A stretch of 57,126 nucleotides of DNA from Bacillus sp. JCM 19058 (GTDB lineage Bacteria; Bacillota; Bacilli; Bacillales_H; Bacillaceae_D), in the NCBI GenBank assembly GCA_001310555.1, contig BAXO01000026.1:1-57126 (forward strand). The letters are read 5' to 3'. The notes under the pieces were generated by a model that saw nothing but the letters and a program-made list of their open reading frames with translations, made no database searches and was not told the DNA's origin. Below are positions 45,552 to 56,138 of this stretch, piece by piece. The stretch's first letter is position 1. The number at the start of each line of letters is the position of its first letter. The translations under genes were made by a program, and so were the position numbers.

Positions 45552-46214
45552 AGGCAAAACAAATTTCAAAGCATATTTGGAGCTTGAAAACGAGAGTACT
45601 GATTCCCATCCATGTCTGGCTCGTGGTGGACGAAGGTGGTGTAACTTTGGTCGATACGGGAATGCCTTTCATGGCAGCTAATATTATAAAATTTATAAAG
45701 AACCTGCGAGCTGGTCCACTTCAACGAATCGTGCTAACCCATGGACATTCTGATCATGTAGGCGGGGTTCGGAAAATTGTGAGCATGTACCCTGTTCCTG
45801 TCTTTGCACACCGTCTCGAGATCCCTTATATGGAAGGAAAACTCGCTTATCCATCACGAAAAAAAAGCTGCTGAGTATGTAGACCAAGGGTTAACGCAGC
45901 CTCTTACTGAAACGGGGGAAGGGCACATCCAGCCAGTGGCAGGATTACAGCCTTATCTAACGCCGGGACATTCCCCAGGGCATGTAGTCTATTATCATGA
46001 AGAAGATCGCGTGCTGCTTGCTGGCGACCTGTTTAATTCAAAAGGCGGGAAGCTCCGCAAGCCGATGTTTACCCCAAATATGGAGGAAACCTTGATGAGC
46101 AGCAAGATCGTTGCAGAATTACAGCCGAAGCGCTTGGAGGTCTGTCATGGCCATTCGGTCATGGAGCCGGCAACTCAACTGGATGCTTATTTTAAAAAAG
46201 CAGGCAAGCGATAG
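45548..46214 (+). CDS. Metallo-beta-lactamase-fold hydrolase
   Basis: Metal-dependent hydrolase with the motif LTHGHSDHVGGVRK (HxHxDH), then LTPGHSPGHVVYYHEEDRVL and LAGDLFNSKGGK, and a final HGHS. An extra A in the A8 run near 45851 breaks it; corrected it continues KAAEYVDQGLTQPL. About 221 residues. Encoded in one unit with the TetR regulator, so the substrate may be the inducer or a related toxic compound. Not a proven beta-lactamase. Confidence 0.85.
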
Positions 46215-46571
46215 TTTATCAACTCTTTAATGGAACTCACATTTGAATTCAGCCTTGAACTAGTAGACCCTTATTCACTCAGTCTGTGGTAAATTTCTTT
46301 ACGCATATAAGTCAAAAACTAGTTAAGTTTATTCATGAATAAAATGTATACAAATACGCGATACTTTCAAAGAATATTTACTACAGGCTTTTTCTATATC
46401 TCCCTTCTCTGACGATTTTTTTCACCTTGCTTCGACTAGTGCATTCCGCCTCGCTGCAGTTTCTAAATAAATAGGGTAAAACATATTCCTATAACATGAC
46501 AAAAGATGACATATATCCTTGATAACATATGATCTGAATAAGAATTTAATGGAGAAAGGGAGTATGGTAGG
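46215..46571. other. Intergenic stretch before the SDR gene
   Basis: AT-rich, no gene or clear terminator seen; the ribosome site AGAAAGGGAG lies at its right end. Confidence 0.5.
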
Positions 46572-47446
46572 ATGAAACCTTTGCAAGGAAAGATCGCAGT
46601 TGTTGCTGGAGCTACACGAGGAGCAGGGAGAGGGATTTCGACGATGCTCGGAGAAGCAGGAGCAACAGTATATTGCACAGGACGCAGTGTCAGAGGGAAT
46701 TTATCAAACATGAACCGAAAGGAAACGATCGAGGAAACAGCCGAAATGGTAACAGAACGTGGTGGAAAGGGAATTCCAGTTCGTGTCGATCATACAAAGG
46801 AAGAAGAGGTAAAAGCGTTATTTGAACAGATTAAGAAGGAACAAAAGGGCCGTTTGGATATTTTGGTGAATGACATCTGGGGCGGTGACCCGTTAACGGA
46901 ATGGAATACCCCGTTTTGGGAGCATTCACTGGAAAACGGGCTGCTCATGCAGCGCCGAGCAGTGCACTCTCACATGATCACGAGCTACTATGGTGCACCG
47001 CTGATGATCGCGAACAAACAAGGATTAATTATAGAGATTACCGATGGCGTGGACTACCGCTATCGAGGCAACCTATACTACAGTTTAGCAAAGACATCGG
47101 TGATCCATCTCGCTCAAGCAATGGCGGGAGATATGCAGCCACACGATATAACTGTAGTCGCTTTAACTCCCGGTTTTTTTACGTTCGGAAGCGATGCTCG
47201 ATCATTTCGGCGTGACAGAGGACAATTGGAGAGAAGCCGGTAAAAGCGATCCGCATTTTCTCAAGTCCGAAACACCAACGTATATAGGCCGAGCGGTTGC
47301 TGCACTCGCCGCTGATCCAGAAGTCGCACAAAAAAACAGGCCAGGCACTGAGCACATGGACGCTTTCCGATGAATATAAATTTACTGACCGAGATGGAAG
47401 CAGGCCGCACTGGGGGAATTATGCAGCTGAAAATGGTTTCTTGTAA
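46572..47446 (+). CDS. Short-chain dehydrogenase/reductase
   Basis: NAD(P)-dependent oxidoreductase. Cofactor loop VVAGATRGAGRGISTML, then VYCTGRSVRG, VNDIWGGDP and the catalytic YYSLAKTSV (YxxxK). Extra T near 47174-47180 and extra A near 47329-47335 break it; corrected it reads TPGFLRSEAMLDHFGVTEDN and ends WGNYAAENGFL. About 291 residues. GAGAAAGGGAG lies upstream. Substrate unknown. Confidence 0.86.
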
Positions 47447-47897
47447 AGCGTGAATAAAAGTGATATTTTTTTCGTAACTGTACGGGCCGTTTCCTCAAGG
47501 GGTTGCATTTAAAAGTAGTGATATCAATGCATTCTATCACAAAGCCGTACTTAGAAATGGCTCGCCGAATTTTTATAGCGAAGAGGAAAAAAATTCTTCT
47601 CATTGAACTTGAGCCCGTCCAATCAATAAAATGATATAATGAATGTTAATGCAAAAATATAAAGATAGACGAAAAAGTCTTGATGCACAACGAAATTTTT
47701 CAGATAACGGGCAGCATCGCTAAATTTTTATAAGTTGTTTGCAGCAGGATAGGCATCCCTTTTTTTTCATCATCCCTACCTCCTTTCTGAAAGGATATTC
47801 AACAAAACCATCTTAAAAGTTTGTTATTAGGCGAAACTTTTGCTCAAAGTTCGGGATACTAAATACAATCAGCTTACGAAGAATCGGAGGAGTTGAA
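47447..47897. other. Intergenic stretch before the deaminase gene
   Basis: An isolated TATAAT occurs near 47634. On the minus strand a ribosome site GGAGG precedes ATGATGAAAA near 47773, but the frame is interrupted within 15 codons. No gene accepted. Confidence 0.45.
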
Positions 47898-48350
47898 ATG
47901 AATCAATTTATGGAACGAGCTGTAGCACTAGCAGTAGAAAATGTTCGCGAAGGAGGACAGCCGTTCGGTGCTGTCCTTGTGAAAAATGACGAAGCGGTTG
48001 CCGAAGGTGTAAATGAGCTACATAAAACACACGATGTGAGCGGTCATGCCGAGCTACTGGCAATCCGTCGTGCGCAAAAGCAATTTCAAACACATGACTT
48101 ATCAGGCTTTACAATGTATGCAAGCGGGGAGCCTTGTCCCATGTGCTTATCAGCCATGTACTTTGCCGGAATCGAAGAGGTATTTTACTGCGCCTCGCTC
48201 GAGGATGCGGTTGAAGTGGGCTTAGGGAAATCGAAAACGATTTACGAGGACCTGCAAAAGCCGAAAGTCAAACGTACTCTGCATCTAAAGCAAATGACAC
48301 TGAAAGAAGGACAAACAAATCCAATGAAGCTGTGGAACAAAAACCGTTAA
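47898..48350 (+). CDS. Nucleoside/nucleobase deaminase (GuaD/TadA-like)
   Basis: 150 residues, intact. Zinc site: HAE in SGHAELLAIR and PCPMC in GEPCPMCLSAMYFAG, typical of the cytidine-deaminase fold. The sequence order resembles Bacillus guanine deaminase (GuaD) more than tRNA-adenosine deaminase, with PFGAVLVKNDEAV at the N-terminus. It may therefore belong to purine salvage, beside the purine operon's products. GGAGGAG ribosome site. The substrate is inferred only. Confidence 0.85.
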   Translation: MNQFMERAVALAVENVREGGQPFGAVLVKNDEAVAEGVNELHKTHDVSGHAELLAIRRAQKQFQTHDLSGFTMYASGEPCPMCLSAMYFAGIEEVFYCASLEDAVEVGLGKSKTIYEDLQKPKVKRTLHLKQMTLKEGQTNPMKLWNKNR

Positions 48351-48366
48351 ATAGCTAGCGAGCCTG

Positions 48367-48399
48367 AGTATGAGAGTAACGATCTCATACTTTTTTTTA
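48367..48399 (+). terminator. Terminator after the deaminase gene
   Basis: AGTATGAGA pairs with TCTCATACT over a seven-base loop, followed by eight T residues. Confidence 0.88.
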
Positions 48400-48465
48400 T
48401 CTCCCCAAAGCCCGAATGTCAAAAGCCCGATGTCTACGTGAAAAAACGAATAGAACCGTTATGAG

Positions 48466-48509
48466 GTGAGCTAGTTATTCAGATGACCACACCTGAATAA
48501 CCAGCTCAC
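48466..48509. repeat. Long inverted repeat next to array 3
   Basis: GTGAGCTAGTTATTCAG and CTGAATAACCAGCTCAC form 17-base arms with one mismatch and a 10-base loop. No T run follows. It lies about 40 bases before repeat array 3. Confidence 0.7.
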
Positions 48510-48550
48510 TTAACGAATTCTTACTCCTGTGCCAGTTAATCTCATCAAAT

Positions 48551-48840
48551 TTGAGCGCAACCGTCGGAACGATTTGCTCTCCCGCCGGATCCCCGCGCTC
48601 CTCCGTCAGAATCGCCAGTTTTCCTGTAGAAAGTCTCTGCACCTTCGTCGGAACTGGGTCAAGCGACGGAACGATTTGCTCTCCCGTCGAATGATCCTGC
48701 TCTCCTGTCGAATCCGCGCACTCTCCCGTCGAATGATTCTGCTCAAGCGTCGAATCAACTGCTCTCCCGACGGATCCCCGCGCTTAAGTGACGGATCCCC
48801 GGTGCTCTCTCGGCGAATTCTCCTGATCGCCCGTCAAATT
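48551..48840. repeat. 21-bp repeat array 3 with a copy of the 100-bp block
   Basis: Units such as GCTCTCCCGTCGAATGATCCT repeat with a 21-base period, in the same orientation as array 1. At 48577-48677 it contains an inverted copy of the 100-base block of array 2, with one inserted C. Open frames over it are by-products. Confidence 0.85.
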
Positions 48841-49126
48841 ACTGTTGCTAACTAGCCTGAAGTAGTTGAGCTGGCTACACAACAAGGGTTTCTGCCCTTT
48901 GCCGGCCCCTCGTGCGAGGGTCAAGCACTGGCCCACTATACGAGTGAACTCAAAATTTGCAAATTCGCGCCGGTGAACTGATTAATCTTTACATGAGGAT
49001 GGAATCATAATCGCATGCTAGACTGCGACTTTTTTCTTATCTTTTATTTTTTTTGAAAAAAAGGTGTAGGGTTTATCTAAAATCATTCGTCTAATGATTA
49101 GACAGAGAGAAAGGGGGAGAGCAGTA
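48841..49126. other. Hairpin cluster and possible ECF promoter
   Basis: Three successive hairpins: AGCC/GGCT near 48854-48876, AAGGG/CCCTT at 48884-48899 and CCCTCG/CGAGGG at 48907-48920. Near 49088 CGTCTAATG resembles an ECF -10 (CGTCTAA) and overlaps the palindrome GTCTAAT-G-ATTAGAC (49089-49103), but no clear AAC-type -35 is seen. Confidence 0.45.
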
Positions 49127-49660
49127 TTGAGGTTGAACAGTTAGTAAAGAAAGCGCGGCAGGGAAATGAGCAGGCTTTCAGAATACTTGTGGAAACGTAT
49201 CAGGCTGATATTATTCGTGCTATTATTCCTATTATTCGCGATTCCAAAGATGCTGAAGAGCTGGCTCAGGATGTATTTGTTCGTGTCTATTATGCTCTCC
49301 CCACCTACCAGGAAAAAGGATTTAAGACGTGGATTACTCGCATTGCCGTCAATTTGGCTATCGATGAAAAGCGGAAGCGGTCAAGGCGGGCGGAAAAAGA
49401 GCTTGAAGCTTGGATAGAGCAAGGCACCAATGAGGTCGAGGAACAAATGCTTCGTAATGAAACAAAGAAGCTGATCTATGAAAAAAATGGAACAGGTTCC
49501 AGCGAATTACCGGGATGTGTTGATGGCCTACTACATAAAAGAGAAAAGCTATCAGGAGATCGCACGCGAACAAAAGGTTCAAGTAAAAACGATCGAAACA
49601 AAGCTTTATCGTGCGAGAAAATGGTTGAAGGAGAGATGGAAGGAGGAGGAGTTCCGATGA
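49127..49660 (+). CDS. ECF-family RNA polymerase sigma factor
   Basis: Group IV sigma factor, about 177 residues. Region 2: LVKKARQGNEQAFRILVETY, DAEELAQDVFVRVYYAL, FKTWITRIAVNLAIDEKRKR. Region 4: VPANYRDVLMAYYIKEKSYQ, EIAREQKVQVKTIETKLYRA. The start is unclear: AAAGGGGG precedes ATTGAGGTT; a lost G would give a TTG start near 49127. An extra A at 49482-49488 breaks the middle. The stop overlaps the anti-sigma start (ATGA). Confidence 0.9.
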
Positions 49661-50118
49661 GCCATTATCCAAAAGAACAGTGGCTGAATTATGTGACTGA
49701 TCAGCTCAAAGAAGAAACCCGAAAAGAGATGGAGGAGCATTTGGGCAAGTGCGATCAATGCTTAGCCTACTATATCGAAGAAGTTACCCGGTGCGAACAA
49801 GAGATCAGTTTATCGGAAACATTTACTGATACCGTTCTCGCGAAAGTCAAATCGAGGGAAGGAGAGAACAAGCCAGAACGGCAAGCCTTGTCGGGGCGAC
49901 TGCAGCCGCGGAAACGGTTGTTACTTCACTACAGCGTAGCCGCCGCCTTAACATTAGTATTAACGTTTTCGGGCGTTTTTGAGGAAATTTCAGATGGAGC
50001 GAAAATCGCAGCGCAACAAGAGATACAAGGGGAGCAGATACCGATGACCGAACAGTTAATGGATAAGATAATGGCAATGATTAACCGACTAATGACTTCC
50101 GAAGGGGGACACCAATGA
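49657..50118 (+). CDS. Zinc-finger anti-sigma factor
   Basis: 153 residues, intact. N-terminal ZAS motif HxxxCxxC: MEEHLGKCDQCLAYY. A single membrane helix (YSVAAALTLVLTFSGVF) and an acidic C-terminus outside follow. The start overlaps the sigma factor stop, so the two should be made in equal amounts. It would hold the sigma factor at the membrane until an envelope signal releases it. Confidence 0.85.
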   Translation: MSHYPKEQWLNYVTDQLKEETRKEMEEHLGKCDQCLAYYIEEVTRCEQEISLSETFTDTVLAKVKSREGENKPERQALSGRLQPRKRLLLHYSVAAALTLVLTFSGVFEEISDGAKIAAQQEIQGEQIPMTEQLMDKIMAMINRLMTSEGGHQ

Positions 50119-51189
50119 TGTATAAAAAAAATCTATTGCTCGCTTTTTTTTCTGTCCTTTATTCCAGGTGCGGGTTTCCTGTATTTGAATCGTATTGTCC
50201 GGGCGTTTATTTATGGTCTTGGATTTGGTGGACTCCTGGTTGGTAGTGCTGGATGTTTACTATATGGCGAAGCGTTTTTGCTTGCCGTATTATTGATAGG
50301 GGCAGGTTTGTTATGGCTTATACACTTCGTCGATTCAATTATTTTTATCAATCGCTACCAAAGCCGTACGCCGGATGACGAAGTGTCTCCGAATAAGGAG
50401 GAGGGGGAGCGATTATTTATTACCTTGATGTCGGTAATTCCTGGCCTTGGTCATATGCAGCTCGGCCTTATGAATCGAGGCTTGACTTTTATGACTGTTT
50501 TTTTTCGGACTGCTAACAATGGTTGTCTTTGTATCAATTTTAACAGGAGAAGGCGGTTTTATTGTTTTCTTAGGACTGCTTCCGATTATTTGGATCTTCA
50601 ATTTATTTGACGTTGTCCAGCAATTGAACCGGAAAAGGTCCGGCGAAACTCTTGTTGATCGAACGATAATAGAAGAGTTTGAAGAAAATAGCAAAGCTGG
50701 TCGTAAAAGCAAAGCGATTGCGATGCTGTTAGCTATTTTTCCTGGCGCAGGCCATTTGTATTTAGGCTTGCAACGTCGGGGGATTCAACTGATGGCGGCC
50801 TTTCTGCTTACGATTTTTCTTATTGACTTTTTACGTCTGTCACCCTTTTTGTTTTTAATTCCGCTCCTCTGGTTTTTTTTAGTTTTTTTTGACGCCTTAC
50901 AAAAAGCGTCACACCATGAAGGTGAGTTGCTGGAGGATAAGCCTGTCGTTGCCGCTTTTTCCGATTATCAAAAATGGATCGGAATCGGCTCATCCTTGTC
51001 GGGGTTTATTATTTATTTGATCGTGTGTTATTGAGTGATCTCGCTGCTGTCATTCAGCCTATTGGAATATTGATTTGTATCATATTTACTACAAATATTT
51101 TCAAAATGCCCTCGTTTGTCTGTTATTAATAGGAGGCGGTATTAAACTGCTTATGGGCTCAAAAAAAGAAAGGAGAGACTCAACTATGA
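50115..51189 (+). CDS. Polytopic membrane protein with three TM2-like repeats
   Basis: After correcting T8 near 50144, T8 near 50498, a shift near 51005 and A7 near 51162, about 357 residues result. Three similar units each carry a Pro-Gly-x-Gly turn followed by a membrane helix: FIPGAGFLYLNR, VIPGLGHMQLGLMNRG and IFPGAGHLYLGLQRRG. The ends of units are acidic cytoplasmic stretches (TPDDEVSPNKEEGE; TLVDRTIIEEFEE). The P-G-x-G-h-Y-L-G pattern is that of TM2 domains. It is coupled by overlaps on both sides. Confidence 0.72.
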
Positions 51190-52053
51190 GAACATGGCGA
51201 GTCGGTACGATTTCGATGGGACTGTCATTGATTTTGCTTGGCGGAATTATATTCTATTCCACGATGGTCGAACAAATAAGCGCCTACCAATTGTTGTTGT
51301 CCTGGTGGCCGGTAATTTTGATCGTACTTGGCGTGGAAATGCTTATTTACTTTGCGTTAAACAAAAAGGAAGAAGGGCGGATCAAGTATGATTTCCTCAG
51401 TGTGTTTTTTTGTCGGGGTTCTTGGAACGATCGCGTTAAGCTTTATGTTTCTTTCTTTTTCAGGCATCGATAAAGAGCTACGGGACGGCCTTCGTTCTAC
51501 GAATTATTCCTTTGATTTGCCCGTGTATCATGAAGAAAGCACTAGTCAAATTGATCGGGTCGTGATTCAAGTGGAGGAAGGCCCGCTAACCATCGAGACG
51601 AGTGAGCAGGAAGGTGTACAAGTCTTTGGTACATATCAATCCGACAGTGAAGAAATACGGTTAGAAAAACCTGAGGATTATTTATTCTCTTATGTGGATG
51701 GAAATGTACTCTACCTAACGTTTAAAGCATTACCGAAAAAAAATGGCTGGTACAGCTATCAAATGCGAATGAATCCAACGTTTATTATTCCAAAGGACGT
51801 TAATCTAGAGGTTCGGGCGAAAAATTATGGAACTGTTACTTTGTATCCCCGTGATCTAGCAGCTAATTGGACGGTCCTGGCCGGTTATGTCGAAGCCTAT
51901 GTAGAAGAAGAAAGCGATTATACGTTAGCAGCCTCAAAAATCATTACGAGAGATAACGGAGAGGAACGTTTGGAAACGAAAACAACTGGAGAAGGAACGT
52001 ATGCCGTATATGTCACGGCAACAGATGACGTTGCTATTTATAATATGCCGTAA
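51186..52053 (+). CDS. LiaF/DUF4097-like membrane protein
   Basis: About 289 residues. A basic start MRTWRVGTISMGLSLILLGG, a second helix (LLLSWWPVILIVLGVEMLIY) and a third lead into an extracytoplasmic domain rich in beta strands (VVIQVEEGPLTIETSEQEGV, LEVRAKNYGTVTL). The helical part recalls LiaF/DUF5668 proteins with the WP motif and the outer part a DUF4097-type beta-helix. Single-base error in the T7 run near 51404-51410. Last gene of the ECF operon; a terminator follows. Confidence 0.72.
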
Positions 52054-52103
52054 ATGCTTTCCAATGAACGATAGGAATTCAATATCGCTGATGTCCAAAA
52101 TGA

Positions 52104-52147
52104 ACCTTCTCGTCCCTTAGCAAAAAGGGAACGAGGAGGTTTTCTTT
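52104..52147 (+). terminator. Terminator after the ECF operon
   Basis: AACCTTCTCGTCCCTT pairs with AAGGGAACGAGGAGGTT, with small bulges, followed by TTTC. Confidence 0.7.
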
Positions 52148-52545
52148 GATTGTATCGGTCCCAATGAAAATACTGGTGACATAGCTTTTTTGGTAAAGTC
52201 GCTTCCAGTCTGTTACGGGGATTTTCGTGTCTCCTCGGGCTAAACGCTTTGTTTTTAAAAGCTAACATGGGCATTCGTTCGAGTCCCTTTTTTTGTCCTA
52301 TTGATCATTTCCGGCAAGACGTATCACACCTAAAGTTGCGACTGCTCCTGAAAAAAATTGTTGTAACCCGTTCTTTAAGGTACAATAGAGAAATAAGGAA
52401 TATCGGTACATTTTTTATCCTCCTACTCGCTGTAGGGAGGAATAAGAATACCCTAATGGACTCAATGAACGACGAATAGAGAAAGGCCATAATGAACGCT
52501 AACTCTTAAGGGAGGGTCAAGGGGATTATCGCTAGGAGGATAGAC
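52148..52545. promoter_or_regulatory. Leader and promoter of dgkB
   Basis: TTGTTG (52358-52363), 17 bp, TACAAT (52381-52386) is a good sigma-A promoter. The rest of this 400-base stretch shows no gene. AGGAGG is the ribosome site just before 52546. Confidence 0.65.
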
Positions 52546-53450
52546 ATGAAAAAAGCACGACTCATATACAATCCAACGTCCGGGCGAGAGCAAATCCGGA
52601 AAAATTTAGCCTATATTCTTGAAAGACTTGAAGAAGAAGGCTACGAGGCTTCCACTCACGCGACAACTGGAGAAGGCAGTGCGAAGTGGGCTGCCAAGGA
52701 TGCGGGAGAGAAGGGCTTTGATTTAGTAATTGCTGCTGGCGGAGACGGGACGATTTTTGAGGTTGTAAACGGTCTTGCACCTTTACAAAAGCGTCCAAGG
52801 CTGGGTCTAATTCCAGCGGGAACAACAAATGATTTTGCTCGAGCTCTCTCCATTCCGAAAGATATCGAAAAAGCCTGCGATGTTCTTTGTGGCGATCATG
52901 TGGAGCCGATTGATATTGGACGTGTAAATGACAAGTTTTTTTATTAATATTGCTGCTGGCGGTACGCTAACTGAATTAACCTACGAGGTCCCGATTAAAT
53001 TGAAGACGATGATGGGACAGCTCGCCTACTATATAAAAGGCTTGGAAAAGCTTCCGCAAATCGCACCAGCCGAAGTAAGGATTGAGTACGATGGGAAGCT
53101 ATTTGAAGGGGAAATTATGCTTTTTCTCGTTTCAAATACGAATTCTGTTGGTGGCTTTGAAAAGCTTGCTCCAGAAGCGTCTTTACAGGATGGAATGTTT
53201 GACTTTATTATCGTGAAAAAAAGTGTCGTTCCCTGAAGTCATCCAATTGGCCGGACTTGCGTTAAGAGGAGAGCACCTTCAACATCCAAAGGTGATGTAT
53301 GTTCAAGCGAACCGAATTAAGGTTTATCCTAAAAGTAATATGCAGCTAAACTTGGATGGTGAGCGCGGCGGCGGCTTGCCTGCTGAATTTGTTAATATGT
53401 ATCAACATTTTGAAATGTTGACTCCAAAGGAAAGAAAAAGGAAGGAATAA
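52546..53450 (+). CDS. dgkB: Diacylglycerol kinase DgkB
   Basis: Soluble DAGK-type lipid kinase that recycles diacylglycerol from lipoteichoic acid synthesis. The nucleotide site is RLIYNPTSGREQIRKNL and VIAAGGDGTIFEVVNGL with LGLIPAGTTNDFAR. Extra T near 52937-52943 (restoring FINIAAGGTLTELTYEV) and extra A near 53217 (restoring KVSFPEVIQLAGLAL). About 300 residues. Same neighbourhood as yerQ in B. subtilis, before rlmCD. Its stop codon forms part of the terminator stem. Confidence 0.94.
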
Positions 53451-53471
53451 CACCCCATTCGGGTGTTTTTT
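53449..53471 (+). terminator. Terminator of dgkB
   Basis: AACACCC pairs with GGGTGTT over the loop CATTC; six T follow. It directly precedes the group IIC intron remnant. Confidence 0.85.
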
Positions 53472-53473
53472 GT

Positions 53474-53610
53474 GTGTGCCAGGCATGGCAACTATCTAGG
53501 TGGTGAAAGTCCACTGTGGGGTGTAATATAAATTGAACCGCCGTATACGGAACCGTATGTACTGGTGGTGTGAGAGGGGCGAAAAGCGACTAGCTTTTCC
53601 CTCTACTCTG
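53474..53610 (+). mobile_element. Group IIC intron remnant (5' end joined to domains V-VI)
   Basis: Starts GTGTGCCAGGCATGG, the 5' end typical of class C introns such as that of Oceanobacillus iheyensis, with GGTGGTGAAAGTCCACT following. After only 60 bases comes a domain V (53537-53569): ACCGCCGTATACGG ... ACTGGTGGT, then GTGAGAGG and a domain VI-like hairpin (GAGAGGG ... CCCTC). Everything in between, including the reverse transcriptase, is missing. It lies two bases past the T run of a terminator, the usual target of class C introns. Domain V has an extra T at 53563. Confidence 0.88.
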
Positions 53611-53908
53611 TTAGGAGAGAAGAAAGATAAACATTAGACGTGAATGATTTCTTAATCAAGCATATGCCCCGTCCATCTCCAGACACCTAGCAATGAGTAA
53701 ACTTCCTTAGTCACTGCAGGATAAGTCAACATCACTTCCTTCCTTTATCTCCGCCATCATCGTCCAGTTTGTCCGCTGCTAAAGCGGACGATCTAAAACG
53801 CTTTTGTTCATTTTTATACGGTTGTGTTTACCGATTGGTCAATTACAGGGGAACCATTTGTTTTGTAGATTGTATTAATAATTAGCTAATCAGAAGAGGT
53901 GATAGCAA
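53611..53908. other. Intergenic stretch after the intron remnant
   Basis: No gene. A hairpin, CGTCC/GGACG around GTCCGCTGC...GCGGAC, lies near 53770-53792. The ribosome site GAAGAGGTG precedes 53909. Confidence 0.45.
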
Positions 53909-54416
53909 ATGGAGCATAACGTTTATTTTTCTGATAATTTCTTTTCCGCAGGGATAACAAGTATTAAGGACAGTGATAACAAGGAGATTGGGTCGCTTGA
54001 TTTAAAAAGCGCTTTTTCCTCACGAGTAGCTCTCCGAGACGAACAAGGGATAGAGATGATGATTGGGTACTTTCGTACTTTTTCAAGTAAATGGCGGGTC
54101 GAGGATTACGAGGGCAATCAGCTAGGGATACTGAAAGGAAGCTGGTTTTCCTTCTCAAAAAAAATATACGTACACAACAGCGGATAGAGGGTCTTACAAG
54201 ATCTCTTCCCCTGCATTTTCCCGAAATTATACAATCGTCGACCAAGAGGAGAAGGAAGTCGCGACCTTTCAGCGCATCAATCAATTCTTTTCCGCTCCCG
54301 CTTATCAGCTAACCAATCGTTCCACCGTGCTTTCGAGCGAGGAATTAATTGTCGTCATAATGGGAATACGCGCGATCGAAAAGAATCAGCAATCGGCAGC
54401 CAACTCGTCACCGTAA
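53909..54416 (+). CDS. Tubby C-terminal-like (LURP-one-related) protein
   Basis: With one A removed from the run near 54158-54165 it encodes about 168 residues. It contains repeated beta strands of the type IGSLDLKSAFSSRVALRDE, WRVEDYEGNQLGILKGSWFS, YTYTTADRGSYKISSPAFSR, NYTIVDQEEKEVATF. This alternation resembles the tubby C-terminal-like fold of YxjI/LURP-one proteins. No signal peptide. GAAGAGGTG lies upstream. The role is unknown. Confidence 0.68.
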
Positions 54417-54754
54417 TGGCTTCATCTCCTTACATATTCCGAGGGGAAACGTTTTTGCAAAGCTTTAAAGGTAGCAGCGTACTTTTAGATTGCTCCATTG
54501 TAAAGCAACAAAGGCAGCGGTGTTCTTTTGGATTGTTCTTTTTGATCAAAGGCACTAGAATCAAGTCTATGCTCGAGTTCTTTTCCTGCCAAAATGTTAT
54601 CAACGGTATAAGTGCTCTCGCAATTTGCATACTTCCTTGTCAAACGGATTCAATAAGAAAGCTTGTGCAAAGAGCCCACCTTAATGGGACGTTTCCAGCC
54701 ACCGGTCCATTATGCTACAATCACATATAGCATGAAGAAAAGGACGGCTTTAAA
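54417..54754. other. Intergenic stretch before rlmCD
   Basis: A possible promoter has TACAAT near 54716 but only a weak -35. Open frames on both strands are without recognisable family. No gene accepted. Confidence 0.45.

Positions 54755-56138
<1,384 letters not shown>

Noticed and set aside
47623..47773. Minus-strand small gene with GGAGG and ATGATGAAAA
   Set aside because: A stop interrupts it within 15 codons in the promising frame, and no family is recognisable.
49060..49103. Autoregulated ECF promoter upstream of the sigma gene
   Set aside because: CGTCTAA fits an ECF -10, but no AAC-type -35 stands 16-17 bases upstream; kept only as a possibility.
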